A stretch of DNA of 12,564 nucleotides from Bacteroidales bacterium. GTDB lineage: Bacteria > Bacteroidota > Bacteroidia > Bacteroidales > VadinHA17. Of the stretch, positions 6,837 through 12,564 are shown one piece after another. The position numbers were made by a program, and so were the translations under genes. Below the pieces are notes generated by a model. It was not told where the DNA came from. It made no database searches and saw only the letters and a program-made list of their open reading frames with translations. The stretch spans positions 1 to 12,564 of the forward strand of contig JAUYBT010000164.1 of NCBI GenBank assembly GCA_030692905.1, written 5' to 3'. Positions within the stretch are counted from its first letter, which is position 1. The number at the start of each line of letters is the position of its first letter.

Positions 6837-7865
6837 ATGAATCCATTTGCAGGTATCTTATTAATAGCATTGGGAAGTATAGGCGCTGCAAGTTTTTATG
6901 TCCCGTTCAAAAAGGTAAAGATTTGGGCATGGGAATCTTATTGGCTTAGCCAGGGTGTAGCAGCCTGGCTGATTGCTCCGATATTGTTCGCATTTATCTT
7001 TGTTCCAAAGGGAGAGCTTTTTCCGATTATTAATGAAGCACCATCATCAGCCAAATTGATGGCTATGTTTTTTGGAGCATTATGGGGCTTTGGAGGATTG
7101 ACATTTGGATTAAGCATACGTTACCTGGGGGTTGCACTGGGGCAAAGTATTGCATTAGGTCTCTGTGCAGCTTTTGGGACATTGATACCCCCCATCATCG
7201 CTGGTGATAACTTATTTTCTTCAACAGCAGGTATATTAACCATTGTTGGAGTGTCTGTTACGTTGGCCGGAATTGCAATAATCGGTTATGCCGGATCGCT
7301 TAAAAGTAAAGAGATGACTGATGAAGAGAAGAAGGCTGCCGTTAAAGAATTTGCTCTTAAAAAAGGAATTTTTATTGCAGTCTTCGCGGGTGTCATGAGC
7401 GCCTGTTTCAATTTCGGATTTGAATCGGCTAAACCCATTGAAAATGTTGCTCTTGCTCATGGATGTAATCCTCTGTTCCAGAAAAATCCATCTCTTATCT
7501 TCATCCTTTTAGGTGGATTTATTACAAACCTGATCTATTGCGGTTATTTGAATATTAAAAATAAGACCTACAGAGATTATTTTTCAGTTTCAGGAAGTGT
7601 TCTGTTAAATAATCTGTTTTTCACCTTTCTGGCAGGATTCTTATGGTTCCTCCAGTTTCATTTTTTCGGAATGGGCTCCAGTAAACTTCCGGAAGGCATG
7701 GCTGTCTTCGGCTGGAGTATTCTGATGGCACTGAACATTGCAATAAGCAATATCTGGGGCATCTTCCTGAATGAATGGAAAGGAGTTAAAAGAAAGACCA
7801 TTATTGTACTGATCATCGGAATTATTATTCTTATACTTTCAACGTTTGTTGTAAAATTAGGTTAA
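6837..7865 (+). CDS. rhaT: L-rhamnose/H+ symporter RhaT
   Basis: A 342-residue inner-membrane protein, against 344 in E. coli RhaT, with about ten hydrophobic membrane segments. It imports L-rhamnose with a proton. Family marks include ASFYVPFKKVKIWAWE (18-33), a GALWGFGGLTFGLSIRYLG stretch near residue 80-100, and a highly charged loop after about residue 153 (SLKSKEMTDEEKKAAVKEF) at the middle of the protein, followed by a repeat-like second half with FLWFLQFHFFGMG. It opens the plus-strand rhamnose gene set and is followed by rhaM after five bases, so the two are co-transcribed and perhaps translationally coupled. It diverges from the secreted rhamnosidase, which would supply its substrate in the periplasm. 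Confidence 0.95.
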   Translation: MNPFAGILLIALGSIGAASFYVPFKKVKIWAWESYWLSQGVAAWLIAPILFAFIFVPKGELFPIINEAPSSAKLMAMFFGALWGFGGLTFGLSIRYLGVALGQSIALGLCAAFGTLIPPIIAGDNLFSSTAGILTIVGVSVTLAGIAIIGYAGSLKSKEMTDEEKKAAVKEFALKKGIFIAVFAGVMSACFNFGFESAKPIENVALAHGCNPLFQKNPSLIFILLGGFITNLIYCGYLNIKNKTYRDYFSVSGSVLLNNLFFTFLAGFLWFLQFHFFGMGSSKLPEGMAVFGWSILMALNIAISNIWGIFLNEWKGVKRKTIIVLIIGIIILILSTFVVKLG

Positions 7866-7870
7866 ACAAT

Positions 7871-8191
7871 ATGGAGACAAAAAGATTTGGTTTTAAGATG
7901 AAAATGCTTCCTGGTTTCAAGGAAGAATACAGAAAACGTCACTGTGAAATATGGCCGGAGCTTGTCAGATTATTGAAAAATGAAGGTATCGGGAATTATT
8001 CCATTTTTCTTGATGAAGAGACTAATACCTTATTTGCATATCAGGAACAATCTGGTGAAAGTTCATCCCAGGACCTCGGGAGCACAGAAATTGTTGAAAA
8101 GTGGTGGAAATATATGGCCGATATAATGGAAACCAATCCGGATAACTCTCCTGTTACGATTCCCTTGGAACAGGTTTTTTATATGGAATAG
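7871..8191 (+). CDS. rhaM: L-rhamnose mutarotase
   Basis: A 106-residue cytoplasmic enzyme (E. coli RhaM has 104) that interconverts the alpha and beta anomers of L-rhamnose, so that the sugar delivered by RhaT is in the form the isomerase uses. It aligns with the family end to end: EEYRKRHCEIWPEL (18-31) holds H24 at the place of the catalytic histidine, and the C-terminal half has the paired tryptophans of WWKYM and the NPDNSP motif, then ends VFYME, like the E. coli VFYLP end. It starts five bases after rhaT. A heptad tandem repeat begins eight bases after its stop. Confidence 0.96.
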   Translation: METKRFGFKMKMLPGFKEEYRKRHCEIWPELVRLLKNEGIGNYSIFLDEETNTLFAYQEQSGESSSQDLGSTEIVEKWWKYMADIMETNPDNSPVTIPLEQVFYME

Positions 8192-8198
8192 GTTTATC

Positions 8199-8233
<35 letters not shown>

Positions 8234-8254
8234 GAACAAAGAGACAGATGTTTT

Positions 8255-8342
8255 CCCCCTCTTTACAGGGACGACCGTTAAAAAATTAGCCCTTTGGCTA
8301 ATTTTAGGGAGGAGCCAGACTGCAGAGGTGGTAGAGAGGGGG
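8255..8342. repeat. Nested inverted-repeat element of about 90 bp (REP- or MITE-like)
   Basis: An outer pair of 12-base arms, CCCCCTCTTTAC (8255-8266) and GTAGAGAGGGGG (8331-8342), pairs at 11 positions plus one G-T. Inside is a perfect 10-bp stem AAAATTAGCC/GGCTAATTTT with loop CTTT (8282-8305). The G-rich right side continues as GTGGCGGGGGTGAG to about 8355. It is much richer in G and C than its AT-rich surroundings, lies between rhaM and the isomerase, and encodes nothing. The inner stem has no clean T-run on the plus strand, so terminator activity is doubtful. It is most likely a dispersed non-autonomous repeat. Confidence 0.6.
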
Positions 8343-8425
8343 TGGCGGGGGTGAGTTCATGAATAAAAAAAAGTATAAAAGAAAAAGTAAAAGATCATAA
8401 TTGAAAATATAAATTAATATTGAGT

Positions 8426-9691
8426 ATGAAAAAGAAACTTATTGAAAAGTCATATGAGCTGGCAAAAGAACAATATGCAGCATTAGGGGTTGATACCGAC
8501 CAGGTGCTTTCTGAAATGGATAATATTAATATCAGCCTGCATTGCTGGCAGACCGATGACGTTGGTGGTTTTGAAAAAGCAGGGTCTGTACTTGGTGGCG
8601 GTGGTATCCAGGCCACTGGTAACTTTCCTGGTAAAGCAAAAACTATCGACCAGATGAGAGCTGATCTCGACAAGGTAATGTCGCTTCTTCCAGGAAAACA
8701 AAGGTTAAATCTTCATGCAATTTATGGTGAATTTGGCGGTAAGCTTGTTGACCGCGATCAGATCGAGACAAAACACTATCAGGGTTGGATCAACTGGGCT
8801 AAGAAGAGGGGAATAGGTCTTGACTTCAACTGTACATGTTTTTCACATCCCTATGCTGATGATGGTTTTACCCTTTCAAGCAAAAACGAAAAAATCAGAA
8901 AATTCTGGGTTGAACATACAAAACGATGCAGAGCCATAAGTGCTGAGATGGGAAAACAACTCGGTACTCCAGCAGTACATAATATATGGATACCCGATGG
9001 TTCTAAAGACACCCCTGTTGATAGGAATACTCTGCGTAAACAGTTAAAAAAATCTTTGGATGAGATCTTTGCAGTAAAATACCCGAAAAAGCATCTTAAA
9101 GATTCGATTGAGAGCAAGTTGTTCGGAATAGGATCCGAGTCGATGGTGGTAGGTTCCCATGATTTCTACCTGGGTTATGCAATAAAAAACAATACAATGA
9201 TAACCCTCGACAACGGCCATTTTCATCCTACTGAACAGGTGGGTGATAAAATTTCTTCCATCCTCCATTTTGTTGATGAGATCCTGTTACATCTTACACG
9301 TGGTGTCCGCTGGGACAGCGATCATGTTCTTACTTTTAACGAAGAGTTGTTGCTTATTACACAGGAAATAGTACGCTGTAAGGCTCTTAACAGGGTTAAT
9401 GTAGGTCTCGATTTCTTTGATGCAAGCCTTAATAGGATAGGAGCATATGTTATTGGTACGCGCTCCGCCCAGATGGCCTTTATGTATGCTTTGCTTGAAC
9501 CATTTAAAACACTTGTCAAATTTGAAGAGCAGGGTAAAAACTTTGAAAGACTTGCATTTCTTGAGTTGCTCAAATCCAAACCTTTCGGAGCTGTCTGGGA
9601 TTACTTCTGTCTGAAAAACAAAGTCCCTGTAGGACAGGATTATATTGAAGAGATTATTAAGTACGAAAAAGAGGTGCTTCTCAAAAGATAG
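8426..9691 (+). CDS. rhaA: L-rhamnose isomerase
   Basis: A 421-residue cytoplasmic metal-dependent isomerase that turns L-rhamnose into L-rhamnulose; it aligns over its whole length with E. coli RhaA (419). Metal ligands fall at the family spacing: E229 (ESKLFGIG), D262 and H265 (LDNGHFHP), D297 and D299 (RWDSDHV), and D329 (GLDFFDAS). HCWQTDDVGGFE and GGIQATGNFPGKA near the N-terminus are also characteristic. I start at the ATG at 8426; the TTG at 8420 would add only two residues (M-S) and has no better ribosome site. It is separated from rhaM by 234 bp holding two repeat elements, yet stays in the same orientation, so it may depend on read-through or its own unrecognised promoter. Symbol rhaI is used in Bacteroides. 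Confidence 0.96.
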   Translation: MKKKLIEKSYELAKEQYAALGVDTDQVLSEMDNINISLHCWQTDDVGGFEKAGSVLGGGGIQATGNFPGKAKTIDQMRADLDKVMSLLPGKQRLNLHAIYGEFGGKLVDRDQIETKHYQGWINWAKKRGIGLDFNCTCFSHPYADDGFTLSSKNEKIRKFWVEHTKRCRAISAEMGKQLGTPAVHNIWIPDGSKDTPVDRNTLRKQLKKSLDEIFAVKYPKKHLKDSIESKLFGIGSESMVVGSHDFYLGYAIKNNTMITLDNGHFHPTEQVGDKISSILHFVDEILLHLTRGVRWDSDHVLTFNEELLLITQEIVRCKALNRVNVGLDFFDASLNRIGAYVIGTRSAQMAFMYALLEPFKTLVKFEEQGKNFERLAFLELLKSKPFGAVWDYFCLKNKVPVGQDYIEEIIKYEKEVLLKR

Positions 9692-9712
9692 AAATCTGTT
9701 AGTAGACCATAT

Positions 9713-9740
9713 GTAGGGACGTTTCATGCAACGTCTCTAC
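9713..9740. repeat. 28-bp near-perfect palindrome (GTAGRGACG...CGTCTCTAC)
   Basis: GTAGGGACG and CGTCTCTAC are inverted around the centre TTTCATGCAA. Only two symmetric position pairs fail, and one of them would be a G-U pair in RNA. It lies between the isomerase stop and the kinase start. Palindromes of the form GTAGAGACG...CGTCTCTAC are, from memory, a common dispersed repeat in Bacteroidota and some other phyla. A T-rich stretch follows within a few bases, so a role in attenuation or mRNA end protection is possible. Confidence 0.7.
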
Positions 9741-9784
9741 TATTATTTAATATGTTTTTCGTATTTAATAGAACATAATAATTT

Positions 9785-11137
9785 ATGAAAGAGACAGTTA
9801 TCGCCATATTTGATATCGGCAAGACAAATAAAAAATTAATTCTGTTTAATGAAGATCTTAAGGTTGTTTCTGAAACAGAGGAAAAATTTCTGGAAATTAA
9901 GGATGATGATGGATTTGAATGTGATGATATTGAGCTTATTGAAAAATGGATAAAAGAATCATTAATCAGATTGGTACATTCAGATAAATATGATCTGAAG
10001 ACAGTTAATTTTACAACCTATGGTGCTACGCTTGTCTATCTCGATGCGAATGGGAAAAGACTAACCCCTGTCTATAATTATCTTAAGCCAATAGATGAAA
10101 AAATTCCGGAAAGCCTATACAAAAGATATGGCGGGAGGGATGAGTTTTGCAGGAGAACAGCCTCTCCTGCCTTGGGTATGCTCAATTCCGGTATACAACC
10201 ACTTTGGCTGAAGGCAGTTAAACCGGATGTGTTTGCTAAAATTAAACACATCCTTCATTTTCCTCAGTATCTCTCATACACCTTAACCGGAAAGATCTAC
10301 GCAGAACATACCTCAATAGGATGCCATACTGCTCTATGGGATTTCGATAATATGAGTTACCATCCATGGGTTAAAGTTCGGGGATTGATCTTGCCGGAGC
10401 CCGTTCCAGTCGGCACACTGAATGAAATTGTTATTGAAGGTAAAAAACTACAAATAGGAATTGGTATTCATGATAGTTCATCCTCACTGGCTCCATATTT
10501 TGCAGGCAGTAAGGGTAAATTCCTGCTTTTATCAACAGGAACCTGGTGTATTAATATGAATCCCTTCAATACTGAAAAATTAACTGCAAAACAACTTGAC
10601 AATGATTGTCTCTGCTATATGAGTATCACGAGGCAACCGGTAAAATCGTCCAGATTATTCCTTGGACATCTGCACGAAACAGCTGTGAAACAATTAACAA
10701 TTCATTTTAATAAGTCAGAAGACTCTTATAAAAAAGTTAAAGCCGATAGGCAATTATCAACGTTCTTAAAGACTAAATACAAAGAGAAAAAAATATACTT
10801 TAAAACAGGACCAGATTCGCGGGATTTGAAGGATTATATTGATCTGTATGAGTTTAGCTCCATTGAAGAAGCTTACCATCAGTTAATGAATGAATTATGT
10901 GACCTTACCATTGAAGCAATAAACCTGGTACTGCCTTCCAATGATGAGACTGCAAATCTTTACATAACCGGAGGATTTTCAAAAAATGAACTATTCCTGA
11001 ATCTGATCACAGAAGCTTATCCGTCAAAACTGGTTTATACTTCTGAAATTGCAAATGCATCAGCACTTGGGGCAGCACTTGTTATTTCAGATTCACAGCC
11101 TTCACTTAATCTTGGACTTACCGAATGTAAAAGATAA
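9785..11137 (+). CDS. FGGY-family carbohydrate kinase, probable L-rhamnulokinase
   Basis: A 450-residue sugar kinase of the actin-like ATPase superfamily. The first phosphate loop is FDIGKTNKK (9-17), the catalytic aspartate is D230 in GIGIHDSSSS, the second phosphate motif is STGTWCINMNP (250-260), and the adenosine motif is GGFSKNELF (396-404), ending in ANASALGAAL. By position after the isomerase it should phosphorylate L-rhamnulose, the role of RhaB. It is clearly diverged from E. coli RhaB: the loop is DIGKTN instead of DLGASSGR and the sugar-binding N-terminal half is different, so I give no symbol. L-fuculose or another ketose is an alternative. It lies 93 bp after the isomerase, with the 28-bp palindrome between, and 59 bp before the beta-propeller gene. 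Confidence 0.88.
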   Translation: MKETVIAIFDIGKTNKKLILFNEDLKVVSETEEKFLEIKDDDGFECDDIELIEKWIKESLIRLVHSDKYDLKTVNFTTYGATLVYLDANGKRLTPVYNYLKPIDEKIPESLYKRYGGRDEFCRRTASPALGMLNSGIQPLWLKAVKPDVFAKIKHILHFPQYLSYTLTGKIYAEHTSIGCHTALWDFDNMSYHPWVKVRGLILPEPVPVGTLNEIVIEGKKLQIGIGIHDSSSSLAPYFAGSKGKFLLLSTGTWCINMNPFNTEKLTAKQLDNDCLCYMSITRQPVKSSRLFLGHLHETAVKQLTIHFNKSEDSYKKVKADRQLSTFLKTKYKEKKIYFKTGPDSRDLKDYIDLYEFSSIEEAYHQLMNELCDLTIEAINLVLPSNDETANLYITGGFSKNELFLNLITEAYPSKLVYTSEIANASALGAALVISDSQPSLNLGLTECKR

Positions 11138-11196
11138 AATTGATAAAAGGATTAACTTAAGAAGCGAATCTAATATTTAATAAATCTTATAAGAAT

Positions 11197-12555
11197 ATGA
11201 AATTTAAACACCTGTCATTAATAATACTGTTTTCATCTGTTTTCTTTTCGTTGACAATCAACGCACAAACAAAACCAGAGCGGCAATGGCCGGGGTTCCG
11301 TGGATATATGGCCTCAGGCGTTCTCGATAATGCTAATCTGCCGCAATCATTTGATCTGAATAAGATGATAAACATCAGATGGAAGGTTGAAATACCCGGA
11401 TTCGGTCTCTCCAGTCCTGTCATCTGGGACAGCAAGTTGTTTATCACAACTGCTATCAGTCAGGCTGATAATAGTGGATTTAAACCAGGCATCTATGGTG
11501 ACATCTCCCCGGTTAAAGACTCATCGGTTCATGAATGGAAAGTATATTGCATTGACAAAAATACAGGTAAAATGATTTGGGACAGGACATCTTATAAGGG
11601 AATTCCGAAAATGAAACGTCACCCGAAATCAACTCACGCCAACACATCTGTTGCCACTGATGGCAAATATGTTGTTGCTTTTTTCGGTTCAGAGGGACTC
11701 TTTTGTTATGATATGAGTGGCAATCTTTTATGGCAAAAAAGCTTTGGACTACTGAAGTCAGTGTTCTTCATGGTAAAAACGGCAGAATGGGAGTTCGCAA
11801 GTTCCCCGATTATTTATAACGGAGTACTCATTATACAATGTGATGTTCTGGAAAACTCCTTTGTTGCCGCTTATGATGTAAAAACAGGAAAAGAGTTGTG
11901 GAAAACCCAGAGGGATGAATACCCCGGATGGTGCACCCCGAATATTTATATAAATGCCGGCAAAACGTATGTTGCACTAAACGGTTATAAGCACCGTGGC
12001 GGATATGATTTCCAAACAGGAAAAGAGATCTGGAAGATGTCGGGTGGCGGTGATATACAGATTCCAACACCTGTTGTAGGCAATGATATGATCTATTTTA
12101 ACAGTGCACATGGACGTAGTTCTCCCATAATTGCCGTAAAAACTAATGCGGTTGGTGATATAAGCCTGAAAGACAATGAAACATCAAATGAATATATAAA
12201 TTGGAGTCTGCCTCGCGGAGGATCATATATGCATTCACTGCTTCTTTATAAAAATCATCTTTATAATGTCAATTGGAACGGAGCTTTTATTTGTCTCGAT
12301 CCCCTTACCGGTAAAGAAATTTATAATGCCAAGCTTGGGAAAACCAAAAGCTTCATTGCTTCTCCTGTAGCATCGGATGGTAAAATTTATATTGTTGATG
12401 AAGTGGGAACTGTGTATATCATACAGGATGGAGATAGTTTTAAACTTCTTGCTGAAATCCCTTTGAATGATATCTGTATGACAGCTCCAGCAATTACTGA
12501 TGGCATGATCATTTTCAGAACTCAGAAATATCTTGTTGCAGCAGGGAAAAAATAA
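11197..12555 (+). CDS. Exported PQQ-type beta-propeller repeat protein
   Basis: A 452-residue protein with a Sec signal peptide (residues 1-23, cleavage INA-Q) and no lipobox, so it is soluble and exported. The mature part starts with ERQWPGFRG, the usual opening of the family in Bacteroidota and Planctomycetota. It then carries tryptophan-docking propeller repeats of the form DxxTGKxxW: NTGKMIW, SGNLLW, KTGKELW, QTGKEIW and LTGKEIY, spread from about residue 120 to 380. The fold is that of BamB and quinoprotein dehydrogenases, but no dehydrogenase catalytic residues or haem motif CxxCH are seen, so it may be a scaffold or binding protein instead of an enzyme. It follows the kinase by 59 bp and may be part of the rhamnose transcript; a link to rhamnose is inference from position only. 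The reading frame is complete, ending 9 bp before the window edge. Confidence 0.88.
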   Translation: MKFKHLSLIILFSSVFFSLTINAQTKPERQWPGFRGYMASGVLDNANLPQSFDLNKMINIRWKVEIPGFGLSSPVIWDSKLFITTAISQADNSGFKPGIYGDISPVKDSSVHEWKVYCIDKNTGKMIWDRTSYKGIPKMKRHPKSTHANTSVATDGKYVVAFFGSEGLFCYDMSGNLLWQKSFGLLKSVFFMVKTAEWEFASSPIIYNGVLIIQCDVLENSFVAAYDVKTGKELWKTQRDEYPGWCTPNIYINAGKTYVALNGYKHRGGYDFQTGKEIWKMSGGGDIQIPTPVVGNDMIYFNSAHGRSSPIIAVKTNAVGDISLKDNETSNEYINWSLPRGGSYMHSLLLYKNHLYNVNWNGAFICLDPLTGKEIYNAKLGKTKSFIASPVASDGKIYIVDEVGTVYIIQDGDSFKLLAEIPLNDICMTAPAITDGMIIFRTQKYLVAAGKK

Positions 12556-12564
12556 TCTTATTCT

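Noticed and set aside
8282..8305. Perfect 10-bp hairpin as a Rho-independent terminator of rhaM
   Set aside because: On the plus strand it is followed by AGGGAGG, not a T-run, and it sits inside a larger inverted-repeat element.
8420..8425. TTG as the start of the isomerase
   Set aside because: It adds only two residues, has no ribosome site advantage, and the ATG at 8426 gives the family's usual N-terminus.
9287..9727. 146-codon open frame on the minus strand, antisense to the isomerase
   Set aside because: It lies over conserved metal-site codons of the isomerase, has no recognisable motif and is a shadow frame of a clear gene.
11197..12555. BamB outer-membrane assembly lipoprotein
   Set aside because: The propeller fold is shared, but there is no lipobox cysteine and the QWPGFRG opening belongs to a different PQQ-repeat group.

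Overview
The window looks like a chromosomal piece of a Bacteroidota genome, probably a Bacteroidales-like environmental lineage. The reasons are AT-rich DNA, weak or absent Shine-Dalgarno sites, Sec signal peptides ending in A-Q, protein families typical of the phylum, and short heptad and palindromic repeats in the intergenic gaps. No rRNA, tRNA, CRISPR array, transposase or phage gene was seen. The organism call is inference from these traits only.

Left part (1-3173, all minus strand): an operon-like set read kamA, then an ATP-grasp ligase, then a second ATP-grasp ligase that runs off the left edge. KamA has the CxxxCxxC cluster motif, the PLP lysine and both aspartates that give lysine 2,3-aminomutase its specificity for lysine. 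Both ligases resemble D-Ala-D-Ala ligase and keep the Asp/Glu/Asn metal ligands, but their acceptor-site ends differ. My inference is a small pathway that makes beta-lysine and joins it to one or two other molecules; this is the best candidate for an undescribed system here. The kamA gene has an unusual 5' end, with 50 extra residues rich in hairpins, and an 18-bp tandem repeat lies upstream.

Middle (3504-6709, minus strand): arfB, a stop-codon-independent ribosome-rescue hydrolase, lies 41 bp downstream of a large exported GH78 alpha-L-rhamnosidase.

Right part (6837-12555, plus strand), divergent from the rhamnosidase: rhaT (rhamnose/H+ symporter), rhaM (mutarotase), L-rhamnose isomerase, an FGGY kinase that is probably the rhamnulokinase, and an exported PQQ-type beta-propeller protein. 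With the rhamnosidase this gives a chain: release of rhamnose outside the cytoplasm, import, anomer conversion, isomerisation to rhamnulose, and phosphorylation. The rhamnulose-1-phosphate aldolase and a regulator are not in the window. The intergenic gaps of this cluster hold a heptad tandem repeat, a nested inverted-repeat element of about 90 bp and a 28-bp palindrome. A heptad array of the same kind also sits between the two ligase genes.
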